Source: Paenibacillus sp. 1011MAR3C5 (GTDB lineage: Bacteria > Bacillota > Bacilli > Paenibacillales > Paenibacillaceae). Taken from it: a DNA stretch of 64,000 nt. The stretch covers positions 806,001-870,000 of the forward strand of contig NZ_QZCF01000001.1 in assembly GCF_003591485.1 (NCBI RefSeq), given 5' to 3'. Positions 1-8,972 of this stretch are shown here, piece by piece. Position 1 is the stretch's first letter, and each line of letters starts with the position of its first letter. The notes under the pieces are model-generated. The model was not told where the DNA came from, did no database searches, and worked only from the letters and a program-made list of their open reading frames with translations. The position numbers were made by a program, and so were the translations under genes.

Positions 1-852
1 ACGGAACGTTTTCAGCCAACTGATATATTCAGGGTCTGTCGTGCGGTCATTCAGCTTGCCGTCCACCTCTTGCGGAATCGCAAGGAAGTTCTGCAAGTAG
101 TTTTCCAGCGCATAGTTGCCCGTGTCGGTAAATTCATGCAGACCAAGCGGAATGAGCGGCTGGCCGTCCACTTCCGGGAACTTCTCCTTCGCAAGCTTCA
201 ACGCGTTGATGAACCCTTCCGGCGTTCTCATATCCGGCTTGCCCAGCGCTTCATACATATCCTTGCGTACCATAAAGGTTTGCGTGGAGGTAAACATCGT
301 TTCGTTCGCCTCATAATCTCTTGGAGATGACGAGTTGTTCGGATAGCCGTAGAAGTTGCCGTCCGGCTCAGCGAACCAGGAAGCCTTGGACGGGTCGATT
401 ACTTTGTAGAAGTAAGGGTCATACTGGTCAGCCAGCTCGTTCAGCGGCAATACCATCTTGCCTTCGATCAATCGCTTCACCGCGTCGTCATTAGCATCCA
501 GCGTAATAAAGTCTGGCATCTTGCCAGAGGCGATCATCGTGTTGATTTTTTCGTTTTCGTTGCCCGCCGGAACGATTAGATTCAGGTTAACGCCTGTTTT
601 TTTCGTAATATACTGGGATGTCGGATCGGAACCCCATTTTTTTTGGAACCAGGAGTAATTCAAATACCAGTCGAACGTAATTGGATCGGTATTGTTTTTC
701 CAGCCCGGCGCATCTGGATTAACCGCCGTTTGCTCCGCAGACGGCTTAGGCGTCTCGCTGCTTTTGTCGCCGCCATTCGAGGCGCAGCCCGCCGCGGTCA
801 ACAGTAAGCTGATTAATGTAACTGCGGTAATGAATTTACGCATAACTGCCAT
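1..852 (-). CDS. Extracellular solute-binding lipoprotein of a sugar ABC transporter (partial)
   Basis: The first 284 residues are present; the C-terminus runs off the left edge. The N-terminus is a lipoprotein signal peptide with a lipobox ending AAGC, followed by a Gly/Ser/Lys/Pro-rich linker. The body (WYLNYSWF, then a GNENEKINTMIASGKMPDF stretch) is typical of the large LplA-like substrate-binding proteins of Paenibacillus, which capture oligosaccharides outside the cell. I start at the ATG behind GAGAGGGG rather than the internal ATG three codons later. It is the last gene of an operon with the two permeases upstream. The substrate cannot be told from the sequence. Confidence 0.88.
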   Translation of the reverse strand, partial: MAVMRKFITAVTLISLLLTAAGCASNGGDKSSETPKPSAEQTAVNPDAPGWKNNTDPITFDWYLNYSWFQKKWGSDPTSQYITKKTGVNLNLIVPAGNENEKINTMIASGKMPDFITLDANDDAVKRLIEGKMVLPLNELADQYDPYFYKVIDPSKASWFAEPDGNFYGYPNNSSSPRDYEANETMFTSTQTFMVRKDMYEALGKPDMRTPEGFINALKLAKEKFPEVDGQPLIPLGLHEFTDTGNYALENYLQNFLAIPQEVDGKLNDRTTDPEYISWLKTFR

Positions 853-929
853 GCTTGATACCCCTCTCTATGATGATTATATATGCTCTCAGCTTTGCCT
901 GGCCAATAGCATTGCTGTGAAAGCCGACG

Positions 930-1805
930 TTATTCTTTCATGGAGCCAATCATAAAACCTTTCACAAAATATTTTTGCAGGAAAGGATACACGAAAACGA
1001 TAGGCAGCGTCGCCACAACCATCGTAGCGAGCTTAACCGATTGCGATGTGACTGTCTTGGTCACACCCGTTACGGTCGATACAATCTGATTGGAGCCCGA
1101 CAGCGCCACAATCCGGTATAGGAAGGTTTGGATCGGCTGCAAATTCGGATCATTCACATAGATAACGCCGGCAAAATAATCATTCCATTGATACACGCCG
1201 TGGAATAACGCGATGGTGGCGACGACCGGCATGGAGACCGGAATGATGACCCGGACGAAGATGCTGAAGTCGTTGGCGCCGTCCATCTTGGCTGCTTCCT
1301 CCAGGCCGTAAGGAATCTCTCGGAAGAAGGTCATAAAGATAATGAGATCGAAGAAGCTGAACATCGCAGGGAAAATATAGACCCAGAACGTATCAAGTAA
1401 CCCCAGATCGCGAAGCAGCAAATATTGCGGAATAAGGCCGCCGCTGAAAAACATCGTGATCGTACCGACAATGAGATACAGCTTCCGGCCTACCAGCTCT
1501 CTCTGCGAAATGGCATATGCGACCATCGCCGTGAAGAACACATGGATGAAGGTGCCGAGCACCGTCTTCGCTACCGTGATGCCAAATGCGGTCATTAACC
1601 CGTCGTTTTTGAACACAGTCGTATAACTCTCCAGACTGAACACCCGGGGCAGCCAGTAGATGCCGCCGCGCATGGCGTCCGTTCCTTCATTCAACGAATT
1701 GATAAGCACATACCAGACCGGATAAAGCGTTGCGAAGCAGATCAATAACATGACCAGCGTATTAAACCAGTCGAAAAATTTTTCTGATCGTAAGCGTGTT
1801 TGCAT
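930..1805 (-). CDS. Carbohydrate ABC transporter permease, LplC/YtcP-like
   Basis: This is a 291-residue inner-membrane permease of the MalG class with about six hydrophobic segments and an EAA loop (EEAAKMDGAN), which contacts the ATPase. The C-terminus (KGFMIGSMKE) is the usual ending of this family. It lies 14 nt after the partner permease and 77 nt before the binding-protein gene, so the three form one transport operon. No ATPase gene is nearby; transporters of this class commonly share a general MsmX-type ATPase encoded elsewhere (family knowledge, not seen here). Confidence 0.92.
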   Translation of the reverse strand: MQTRLRSEKFFDWFNTLVMLLICFATLYPVWYVLINSLNEGTDAMRGGIYWLPRVFSLESYTTVFKNDGLMTAFGITVAKTVLGTFIHVFFTAMVAYAISQRELVGRKLYLIVGTITMFFSGGLIPQYLLLRDLGLLDTFWVYIFPAMFSFFDLIIFMTFFREIPYGLEEAAKMDGANDFSIFVRVIIPVSMPVVATIALFHGVYQWNDYFAGVIYVNDPNLQPIQTFLYRIVALSGSNQIVSTVTGVTKTVTSQSVKLATMVVATLPIVFVYPFLQKYFVKGFMIGSMKE

Positions 1806-1819
1806 AGTCCGTCCACCCT

Positions 1820-2788
1820 TTAAAATAATGATGTGTTATTGAGTCTTTTGGTGATGCTGTTCGCCGTGAGCAGCAGTATGAATGCAATGACTGACTTGAC
1901 GAGCCCTACGGCTGTAGCATAAGAGTAACGGCCTTGCGAGATGCCGATCTGGTAGACATAGGTGTCGATGACGTTGCTGGCTACTTCGTTCAGCTGATTT
2001 TTGAGCACGAAGATCTGATCGAAGTTCGAATTCAAGATGCCGCTGACTGCCAGGATGAATAGGATCGTGATCGTACCTTTAATCATCGGAAGCGTAATAT
2101 AGTACATCTTCTGGAAGCGTCCCGCTCCGTCAATGGTGGCTGCCTCGTACAGCTCCGGTGAAACCCCTGTAATCGCTGCCAAGTAAATGATGGCGGACCA
2201 GCCTAGCTCCTTCCATATATCCGAGCTGACGATAATCGTCCAGAAGTAACTAGGTTCAGCCAAGTAGCTGATCGGCTCATGGATGAAGCCTAGCGCCAGC
2301 AATACTTTATTTATGATGCCCACATCAGCTAGCCAGGTGGTCAGGATGCCGCCCAGAATGACCCAGGATAAGAAATGAGGCAGGTATGAGATGGTCTGAA
2401 CCGCCTTCTTGAAACGGACCGATCTGAGCTCGTTCAGCATTAGCGCGAACAGGATCGGCATCGGGAAGCCGATTAACAGCTTCAGCAAGCTCATTCCGAA
2501 AGTATTTGTAATGACATAGCCGAGGCTGTCGTCTTCGAAAAACTCCTTGAAGTGATAAAGCCCGACCCAAGGCGCGGAGCTGATGGAATGAACGATGTTG
2601 TATTCCTTGAAGGCGATAATGATGCCGTATATGGGAATGTAGTGAAAAATAACCAGCCACACCATACCGGATAGCGCCATAAGCTGCAGGATCTTTTGCC
2701 TTTTCAGTTTCTTGAAGAAGAGAGCCGCCTTGTGTACGCGGGTTGCTTCATTGCCGTGTTTCTCTGGGATGGTAACCTGTGAGTCCAT
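1820..2788 (-). CDS. Sugar ABC transporter permease, LplB/YteP-like
   Basis: This 322-residue MalF-class permease has an extended cytoplasmic N-terminus of about 35 residues, then six predicted membrane segments and the EAA loop EAATIDGAG near residue 215. It is the first gene of the operon with the LplC-like permease and the binding lipoprotein. The upstream intergenic region carries two ~150 bp palindromes. I saw no two-component regulator or catabolic enzyme beside it that would name the sugar. Confidence 0.92.
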   Translation of the reverse strand: MDSQVTIPEKHGNEATRVHKAALFFKKLKRQKILQLMALSGMVWLVIFHYIPIYGIIIAFKEYNIVHSISSAPWVGLYHFKEFFEDDSLGYVITNTFGMSLLKLLIGFPMPILFALMLNELRSVRFKKAVQTISYLPHFLSWVILGGILTTWLADVGIINKVLLALGFIHEPISYLAEPSYFWTIIVSSDIWKELGWSAIIYLAAITGVSPELYEAATIDGAGRFQKMYYITLPMIKGTITILFILAVSGILNSNFDQIFVLKNQLNEVASNVIDTYVYQIGISQGRYSYATAVGLVKSVIAFILLLTANSITKRLNNTSLF

Positions 2789-2910
2789 CGCGGCATTCCT
2801 CCGTATCTGTTCATATCTCTATTTGGTAATCCAAGTATAGAACAGGCGTAAGGGGCCTCATAAGGAGGGAGATTTCGTTTATGGTTGCAATTTTTCAGGT
2901 GAGGGGGGAT

Positions 2911-3056
2911 GGCTGAGCGCGCACTACGCAAGAAAATATTCTTCCGATCGCTGTTGTATCCAGATTCCTTGAACAATATGTTATGGTTGGAATCCGAATA
3001 CAAAGGCGAACGCTCCGCTTCTCCAGAACATTTTCTTGCTCCGTTTGCTCTCAGCC
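2911..3056. repeat. ~150 bp imperfect palindrome, copy 1
   Basis: The ends are inverted (GGCTGAG at the left, CTCAGCC at the right). The arms continue the pairing: GCAAGAAAATATTC opposite a reversed GAACATTTTCTTGC, and TTGTATCC opposite GGATACAA-type sequence. The centre is variable. Three more copies of the same sequence occur at 3142-3288, 62565-62716 and 62804-62955. The element has no convincing ORF and lies between the exonuclease gene and the sugar transporter operon. Confidence 0.85.
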
Positions 3057-3141
3057 ATAGAGGGGGTAAGGGAGGAAAACAACCCGAAAAAATCGTAACT
3101 AATCATTTTCGGCTGCAAAATTTCAGATAGTGTGACTTATA

Positions 3142-3288
3142 GCTGAAAGCGCCCACTGCGCAAGAAATATTCTTCTGATCGCTGTTGTATCCGGATTTCC
3201 TTGAACGGTTTGGTATGGTTGATATCCGGATACAAAGGCGAACGCTTACGCTTCTCCAGAACATTTTCTTGCTCCGCTTGCTCTCAGC
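3142..3288. repeat. ~150 bp imperfect palindrome, copy 2
   Basis: This is a second copy in the same orientation, 85 bp after copy 1. It shares the blocks GCAAGAAATATTCTT, GATCGCTGTTGTATCC, CCGGATACAAAGGCGAACGC and CTTCTCCAGAACATTTTC. A further ~35 bp after each of copies 1 and 2 also matches (GTAAGGGAGGAAAACA versus TTAAGGGAGGAAAACA), so this pair looks like a local duplication of a larger unit. Confidence 0.85.
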
Positions 3289-3380
3289 CATGGAGGGGTT
3301 AAGGGAGGAAAACAGACCGGAAAGGACACATAATTCTCCGAGTTCTTCATTTTTTACGGCCATGGAGAAAGACAAAACAA

Positions 3381-3416
3381 AAAGAAACCGTTCCATCATA
3401 AAGGAACGGTTTCTTT
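3381..3416 (-). terminator. Terminator after the exonuclease gene
   Basis: A perfect 14 bp stem (AAAGAAACCGTTCC with its complement) encloses an 8 nt loop. On the minus strand it is followed by a T-rich run, and it lies 69 nt past the exonuclease stop. Confidence 0.85.
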
Positions 3417-3485
3417 GTGCATGCTATATGTTTCGGTTCAACAAGTGGACAGCTATTCTACTTTCCATCTCATCATCGTACCCGA

Positions 3486-4361
3486 TTAGCTGATCAAGGC
3501 GACCAGACTCTTGAACTCAAGCTCTTCGAACTTGCTCAGCACCATATTCCGGTCGTAGCTCCAGCCGCATACACTCATATCGGTATCAAGCGGCGCGTTG
3601 CAATGAATCGTCGCAAGCTGGCGCGACAGATGCAGCATGTCGAGATCGGCTTCGATCTTCGCACGGACCGTCTTCGACACCGCATCCAGATTGGCAAGCA
3701 AGCCATCGATCGATCCATGCTCCAAAATAAGCTTATGCGCCGTCTTCTCGCCAATGCCGCGAACGCCCGGATAATTATCGCTCGTATCGCCCATAAGCCC
3801 CTTCATATCGATGATTTGCTGCGGTGTGAGCTGTCTCTCCTCCAGCAATGTCGCTGGTGTATATACCATGTAATTGCCGATGCCCTTCTTCATAATGGCA
3901 ATGGATACACGATCATCCACAAGCTGAAGCATATCATGGTCACCCGTTACGACGAAGACGTCAGCTTCATGCTTGAAGCGATTCGCCAGCGTACCGATAC
4001 AATCGTCCGCCTCGTAACCTACAATACCGACATTCGGCACATTAAAGCTCGCCACAACTTCCTTCACCAAGTCAAATTGCGGAATCAGGTCCTCCGGCGC
4101 GTCGGGCCGATTGGACTTGTAGCCGTCATATTGCTCCGTGCGGAACGTCTTGCTCCCCATATCCCAGCAGCAGATCACATGGGTAGGATCGAATTTATTC
4201 ACCGCATCCATGAAATAACGGACGAAACCGTGTACGGCATTAACAGGCAAGCCGGAGCTTGTCCGTCTAATGCTGCCCGTAAACGATGTTGCAAAATAAG
4301 CTCTGAATAGGATCGCCATCCCGTCCACAAGCAGAAGTCTTTGTTCACCCAAACCATTCAA
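3486..4361 (-). CDS. ypcP: 5'-3' exonuclease, Pol I N-terminal domain/YpcP family
   Basis: A 291-residue stand-alone flap-type 5'-3' exonuclease. It shows the acidic metal-site motifs of the PIN-like fold (LLLVDGMAILFRAYF, ICCWDMGSKTFR, GYEADDCIGTLA, VVTGDHDMLQLV) and a helix-hairpin-helix region (GLMGDTSDNYPGVRGIGEKTA). The length fits the small free-standing members such as B. subtilis YpcP rather than a full DNA polymerase I. The likely role is RNA primer or flap removal in replication and repair. It ends 69 nt before a strong terminator. The DapL-like aminotransferase upstream ends 48 nt before this gene begins. Confidence 0.9.
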   Translation of the reverse strand: MNGLGEQRLLLVDGMAILFRAYFATSFTGSIRRTSSGLPVNAVHGFVRYFMDAVNKFDPTHVICCWDMGSKTFRTEQYDGYKSNRPDAPEDLIPQFDLVKEVVASFNVPNVGIVGYEADDCIGTLANRFKHEADVFVVTGDHDMLQLVDDRVSIAIMKKGIGNYMVYTPATLLEERQLTPQQIIDMKGLMGDTSDNYPGVRGIGEKTAHKLILEHGSIDGLLANLDAVSKTVRAKIEADLDMLHLSRQLATIHCNAPLDTDMSVCGWSYDRNMVLSKFEELEFKSLVALIS

Positions 4362-4409
4362 CCCCTAACTTCGTCATAAGCATTCGCTTCTGCAAATACT
4401 TCATTACGA

Positions 4410-5654
4410 TCATTTTATCACAAGCTCTCCACGGATAAATCGTCCAATTCGTGCCGCAGCTTCCAGCAGCCTGCTTTCGTCTTCGACAAGCGCGATACGG
4501 ACATAACCCTCTCCCTCTGTGCCAAAAGCCTCACCGGGCACTACGACTACACCTGTCGCCTTCAGCATTTCCTGGGAAATGGTTCTGGAGGTCCATGCCT
4601 CTCCCCGATCCCAAGCCATCTTCGGCAGCGGTGCCCAGACGAACATTGTCGCTTTAGGCGGCTTCATGTCCCATCCTTCCGCACGCAGTGCATCCAGGAA
4701 CAGATCCCGCCTGCGCTCGTACAGCTTGCCTGCCTTCGGCTGGTCAGGCGAAGCCATCGCTTCATGTAGCGCAACGGCTGCCGCCTGCTGGACCGGATAG
4801 AAGGCGCCATAATCGATATTCGCCTTCAGCTCGCGCAGCGCCCCGACCGCTTCCCGATTTCCCGTCAGGAAGCCGATTCGGCAGCCCGCCATATTGAAGC
4901 TCTTCGACATCGAATGGAACTCCACCGCTTGCTCGGCCGCGCCGGGCAGCTGCAGAATACTCGGAGGCTCATTCCCGTCGAAACCCATCTCGGAATAAGC
5001 CAAATCATGAACGACCAGCACCCCATAGATCTTGGCCTTCGCCAGCACCTTCTCGAAAAACGAAAGATCGGCTACGGCCGAAACCGGGTTGTTCGGATAG
5101 TTAAGCAGAATGAATTTGGCACGCCGCCACTCTTCCTCAGAGATCGCATCCAGATCGGGCAAATAACCGTTCTCCTCCCGCAGCGGCATCAAGATCGTCT
5201 CGACCCCGGCCAGCGCCAGCGAGCCTGCATAGATGGGATAACCCGGATTGGGCAGCAAGGCCGCATCACCAGGATCGCAGATCGACATCGCCAAATGGGC
5301 CAGCCCGTCCTGTGAGCCTAGCAGTGTGACCATTTCGCTTGCAGGATCCACAGTAACGCCGAAACGATGCTTCATCCAAGCTGCAGCCGCTTCCTTGAAG
5401 GGCATGCCGTCCTTGGTTGCCGGATACGCGTAATTGTCGCTCTGAAGTGCGGCTTCCGCAAGAGCGCGCCTGACCGACTCGGCCGGAGGCTGGTCTGGGC
5501 TGCCGATGCCAAGGTCAATGATATCCCTTCCATCCTTAGCCGCTGCCGCCTTCCATACCGCTACTTCCGAAAAGATCGAAGAGCCGAGTGCCGACAGCCG
5601 ATCCGAGCGCCATGTTTTGCCGCCATTCCCTGTGTTCTTCATGCCCGGCCCCAT
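4410..5654 (-). CDS. Class I/II PLP aminotransferase, DapL-like
   Basis: A 414-residue fold-type I aminotransferase. The PLP lysine lies in SMSKSFNMAGCRIGF, the cofactor Asn in LLNYPNNPVS, and a C-terminal Arg in GYVRIALVED binds the substrate carboxylate. The N-terminal GIGSPDQPP and the overall pattern match proteins usually annotated as LL-diaminopimelate aminotransferase or an AspC-like transaminase; substrate is not settled by sequence. The start overlaps the end of the YusI-like gene by 16 nt. An internal ATG four codons later (MKNTGNG) is an alternative start that would still overlap. Confidence 0.85.
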   Translation of the reverse strand: MGPGMKNTGNGGKTWRSDRLSALGSSIFSEVAVWKAAAAKDGRDIIDLGIGSPDQPPAESVRRALAEAALQSDNYAYPATKDGMPFKEAAAAWMKHRFGVTVDPASEMVTLLGSQDGLAHLAMSICDPGDAALLPNPGYPIYAGSLALAGVETILMPLREENGYLPDLDAISEEEWRRAKFILLNYPNNPVSAVADLSFFEKVLAKAKIYGVLVVHDLAYSEMGFDGNEPPSILQLPGAAEQAVEFHSMSKSFNMAGCRIGFLTGNREAVGALRELKANIDYGAFYPVQQAAAVALHEAMASPDQPKAGKLYERRRDLFLDALRAEGWDMKPPKATMFVWAPLPKMAWDRGEAWTSRTISQEMLKATGVVVVPGEAFGTEGEGYVRIALVEDESRLLEAAARIGRFIRGELVIK

Positions 5655-6010
5655 GCCTGCTCGTATTGGTCTTCCTTGTAGCCTACGGTTACCTGCTTGC
5701 CGTCCGTCACGATAGGACGCTTGATCAGCATGCCATGCGAAGCGAGCAGCTCCAGCTTTTCATCCTCCGTCATGTCCGCCAGCTTGTCCTTCAGCCCAAG
5801 CTCGCGATACACCTCTCCAGAAGTATTGAACAATTTCTTAATGTCCAAACCGCCTACCTGGAGCAATTCCTTCAGCTCCTTGGCTGTAGGCGTATCCTCT
5901 ACAATATGGCGGGTCGTGACCTCGTTTCCTTTGGCTTTCAGCGATTTGATCGCCGCTTTGCATGTACTGCATTTCGGATATTCGATAATCGTTACTTTAC
6001 GTACTGACAT
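5639..6010 (-). CDS. yusI: ArsC/Spx-family thioredoxin-fold protein, YusI-like
   Basis: A 123-residue protein with an N-terminal CSTC motif at residues 14-17 and the ArsC-family core (LFNTSGEVYRELGLKDKL, LLASHGMLIKRPIVTDG). The wording near the end (VTVGYKEDQYEQAW) closely resembles B. subtilis YusI from memory. Members have an arsenate-reductase-like fold, but YusI-type proteins have no firmly known substrate. It is more distant from the RNA-polymerase-binding regulators Spx and MgsR. It sits in a minus-strand gene run, upstream of and overlapping the DapL-like aminotransferase. Confidence 0.83.
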   Translation of the reverse strand: MSVRKVTIIEYPKCSTCKAAIKSLKAKGNEVTTRHIVEDTPTAKELKELLQVGGLDIKKLFNTSGEVYRELGLKDKLADMTEDEKLELLASHGMLIKRPIVTDGKQVTVGYKEDQYEQAWGRA

Positions 6011-6052
6011 GACTCCTCCATGTTCTCCTTCCGATATGTAATAGTGGGACTG

Positions 6053-7015
6053 CTAGTTTTCATCCGCTCCTAGCAGCTTCTCCAGCCTCACCAGCTCCGC
6101 AGGCAGAGGCGCTTGCCATTCCATTGGCACTTTCTTGATCGGATGCACGAACCCCAGGATCTCCGCATGGAGGGCATGACGTCCTGCGGCAAGCTCCCAC
6201 TCTCCCACGCGGCCATGCTCCGGTCCATAGAACTTGTCCCCAATCAGCGGACATCCGATATAGCGCATATGCACCCGAATTTGATGGGTCCGCCCCGTCT
6301 CCAGCTTGAGCCGGACAGAAGCGGCCACTGTTCCCCCCGACCCAAGATAGGAAGCGATTACCTCATAATGCGTGACGGACGGGTAGCCGTCCGGCCTCAC
6401 CACACGCAGATGCGGCTGCTCGTCGTCCCGGTCAATCGGCTCATCGATGGTGCCTGCAGTCGGCTCGGGCACGCCATACACATAAGCGCGGTACAGCTTC
6501 ATGACGCTTCCCGCTTGCAACTGCTCCGACAGCTGCTGGTGCACATAGCTTGTTTTTGCAATGGCGACCAGCCCCGACGTCTCCTCGTCCAGCCGGTGAA
6601 TGGGGCGGAAACGAACCCGCTCGCCCTTCTCCTTCCAATGATGGACGACACCGTTGGCAAGCGTGTTCGTATAATGGCCGTGAGTCGGATGAACGATCAT
6701 GCCTGCAGGCTTGTTCACAATAAGCAAGTCATCGTCTTCATATACCACTTCGATCGGGATGGGCTGGGGTAAGATGTCTTCGGACTCTTCCTGCTGCATT
6801 CGAAGGCGAATGATATCGCCCGACTTCGCAGTCGCTGTCGTATAGACCCGCTCCTCGTTCAGCGTAAGCCCGTGCTCGGTCAGCTTCACCTGGGAGAGCA
6901 GCTTACGGGAGACGCCAAGCCTGCGTTCCAATATCGTCCGAACCTGTTTGCCGTCATCCGAATCCGTCACCTCGACGACAAGCGGAGCGTAGTAGCGCCC
7001 GTTCCATTGTTCCAT
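6053..7015 (-). CDS. RluA-family pseudouridine synthase
   Basis: Converts specific uridines in RNA to pseudouridine. The catalytic motif HRLDEETSGLVAIAKT with its essential Asp is present, as are an N-terminal S4-like RNA-binding region and the family motifs VNKPAGMIVHP and TGRTHQIRVHMR. The open frame extends to 7093, but that would overlap the adenosyltransferase gene by 71 nt. I prefer the ATG at 7015 (MEQWNGRYYAPL), 7 nt after the upstream stop, giving 320 residues. The exact RNA target (RluB/C/D-type or other) cannot be read. Confidence 0.88.
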   Translation of the reverse strand: MEQWNGRYYAPLVVEVTDSDDGKQVRTILERRLGVSRKLLSQVKLTEHGLTLNEERVYTTATAKSGDIIRLRMQQEESEDILPQPIPIEVVYEDDDLLIVNKPAGMIVHPTHGHYTNTLANGVVHHWKEKGERVRFRPIHRLDEETSGLVAIAKTSYVHQQLSEQLQAGSVMKLYRAYVYGVPEPTAGTIDEPIDRDDEQPHLRVVRPDGYPSVTHYEVIASYLGSGGTVAASVRLKLETGRTHQIRVHMRYIGCPLIGDKFYGPEHGRVGEWELAAGRHALHAEILGFVHPIKKVPMEWQAPLPAELVRLEKLLGADEN

Positions 7016-7022
7016 TGCCGCT

Positions 7023-7625
7023 TCAGCCTTTCTCCTCGGATGTACCCTTGGTCTTGGCTTTACCTTTGCGGAATACTTCCGCACTTCTGACATATTCCGT
7101 ATCCGGCACGCCGAGATTGTAATTGGCTACGCGGGCCGCTGCGAAGAAATAATCGGACAGCCTATTCAAGTAGATTAGTACATCTTGATTAATTACATGC
7201 TCGCCTGATAGAGTAACGACCCGGCGCTCCGCTCTGCGGCACACCGTTCTGCACACATGAAGCATGGATGACAACGCGCTGCCGCCAGGCAGAATAAACC
7301 GCGTAAGCTCTGGCGCTTCCACGATGTAACGGTCGATCCACTCCTCCATCCGAACAGCCGGCTCGCCATTCATCTTATACGGAACGCCTACTTTGGCATA
7401 CGCCAAATCCGAGCCGCAATCGAAGAGTTCATGCTGAATGTCGAGCAAGCAGCCTGCCATCTCCTGAAGCGACTCATGCTTCGCCGCTTCGGCTTGCGCC
7501 AAGCCTACGAAGCTGTTCAGCTCATCAATTGTGCCGTATGCCTCTACGCGGATATCGTCTTTGCCGACTCTGCCGCCAATCAGCGACGTCTGGCCCTTGT
7601 CTCCGGTCTTCGTATATAACCTCAT
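7023..7625 (-). CDS. yvqK: Cob(I)alamin adenosyltransferase, PduO/YvqK type
   Basis: A 200-residue ATP:corrinoid adenosyltransferase that makes adenosylcobalamin. The N-terminal ATP-binding motif YTKTGDKGQTSLIGG, the GTIDELNSFVG segment, and the C-terminal RAERRVV and LNRLSDYFFAAAR motifs are diagnostic of the PduO family. The C-terminus is a Lys/Glu-rich tail. The pseudouridine synthase gene follows within 7 nt. No B12-dependent enzyme is visible in the window. Confidence 0.93.
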   Translation of the reverse strand: MRLYTKTGDKGQTSLIGGRVGKDDIRVEAYGTIDELNSFVGLAQAEAAKHESLQEMAGCLLDIQHELFDCGSDLAYAKVGVPYKMNGEPAVRMEEWIDRYIVEAPELTRFILPGGSALSSMLHVCRTVCRRAERRVVTLSGEHVINQDVLIYLNRLSDYFFAAARVANYNLGVPDTEYVRSAEVFRKGKAKTKGTSEEKG

Positions 7626-7737
7626 TCGATCCCTCCAAGTTCTTCCAACGGGCGCACACAGCCAAAGCTCAGCCCGTTATCCTTATAGCTCCGCTTATAG
7701 CAACAGCAGGCCGGATGGACTCCTGCCTGCTGATCGG

Positions 7738-8964
7738 CTAGCCTTGCTTTAATTGATGTACGAAATTTCCGATGCGGTCAAGCGCTTCGGTCAACTGTGT
7801 AACAGATGTCGCATACGAGCATCTTAGATGCCCCTCGCCGCCTAAGCCGAATACGTCGCCCGGCACCGCCGCGACGCCTGCTTCTTCCAATAGCCGCTGA
7901 GCGAATGTCTCGCTCGACAAGCCGGTAGAAGCGATCGAAGGGAAGGCATAGAACGCGCCTTGCGGCTCATGGCATTCCAGCCCGATTTCCCGGAATCCCT
8001 TTACGACAAGCCTGCGCCGCTGGTTATAAGATTCGATCATGCGGTCCTTTTCCTCCAGGCCATGCTGGAGCGCCTCGAGCGCCGCATATTGCGCCATAAT
8101 CGGAGCACACATAACGGTATATTGATGAATCTTAAGCATTGCGGCAATGATGTCGGAGTGCCCGCAAGCATAGCCCATCCGCCAGCCCGTCATCGCGAAC
8201 GCCTTGGAGAAGCCGCTAACCAGAATGGTCCGGTCCTTCATCCCCGGCATTGCCGCGAAGCTTACATGCTTGGAGCCGTACGTCAGCTCGGCATAGATTT
8301 CGTCCGAGATGACGATCAAGTCGTTCTCTTCCACGACCTTCGCGATCGGCAGCCAGTCCTCGTAGGTCATGATGCCGCCGGTCGGATTGCTCGGATAACA
8401 TAAGATAAGTACTTTGGAGCGAGGCGTAATAACAGCTTGCAGCTGTTCCGCCCGCAGCTTGAAGTTATCTGCTGCGAACGTCTCGATGCCCACCGGCTTG
8501 CCGCCGCTCAGAGCCGTTATCGGTGAATAAGAAATATAGCAAGGCTCAGGAATCAGAATCTCATCGCCCGGCGTAATGAGCGCGCGGAGCGCCAGATCGA
8601 TCGCCTCGCTGCCCCCTACCGTCACAATAACCTCGCTCGCTGGATCATATTCGACCGAGAACGAGTCATTCAAGTAATGCCCGATCGCCTCCCGAAGCGC
8701 AGGCATTCCCGCATTCGATGTATACTGGGTCTTGCCAGACTCCAGCGAGTATACTGCTGCCTCCCGAACATGCCATGGCGTAACGAAGTCCGGTTCGCCG
8801 ACGCCAAGCGTTATGATATCCTTGCGCGTGCTGACCAAATCAAAAAACCGGCGGATTCCCGACGGTTTGATGTCTCGAACGAGAGGAGACAAATAGTCAG
8901 CCATCGATTGGCGCTGCACAGGGATGGAGGTTCCTTGCGATTGGTCTTTAATCATCACCATCAC
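7738..8964 (-). CDS. alaT: Alanine-type aminotransferase, AlaT/YugH-like
   Basis: A 408-residue class I PLP aminotransferase. The Schiff-base lysine is in SGFSKAFAMTGWRMGY, the cofactor Asn in CYPSNPTGG, and the substrate-carboxylate Arg in GHLRCSYATS. The opening GIRRFFDLVSTRKDIITLGVGEPDFVTPW closely recalls B. subtilis YugH/AlaT. It lies 8 nt after an Lrp/AsnC regulator, which is the B. subtilis alaR-alaT arrangement, so alanine-pyruvate transamination is the most likely role. The ~20-residue N-terminal extension is longer than usual; an inner start such as MADYLSP is possible. Confidence 0.88.
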   Translation of the reverse strand: MMVMIKDQSQGTSIPVQRQSMADYLSPLVRDIKPSGIRRFFDLVSTRKDIITLGVGEPDFVTPWHVREAAVYSLESGKTQYTSNAGMPALREAIGHYLNDSFSVEYDPASEVIVTVGGSEAIDLALRALITPGDEILIPEPCYISYSPITALSGGKPVGIETFAADNFKLRAEQLQAVITPRSKVLILCYPSNPTGGIMTYEDWLPIAKVVEENDLIVISDEIYAELTYGSKHVSFAAMPGMKDRTILVSGFSKAFAMTGWRMGYACGHSDIIAAMLKIHQYTVMCAPIMAQYAALEALQHGLEEKDRMIESYNQRRRLVVKGFREIGLECHEPQGAFYAFPSIASTGLSSETFAQRLLEEAGVAAVPGDVFGLGGEGHLRCSYATSVTQLTEALDRIGNFVHQLKQG

Positions 8965-8972
8965 CCTTTATG

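Noticed and set aside
2704-3493. ORFs running through palindrome copies 1 and 2
   Set aside because: They follow the repeat sequence, lack ribosome sites and read differently in each copy.
7704-7732. CAGCAGGC/GCCTGCTG hairpin after alaT
   Set aside because: There is no T tract following it on the minus strand, so I did not call a terminator.
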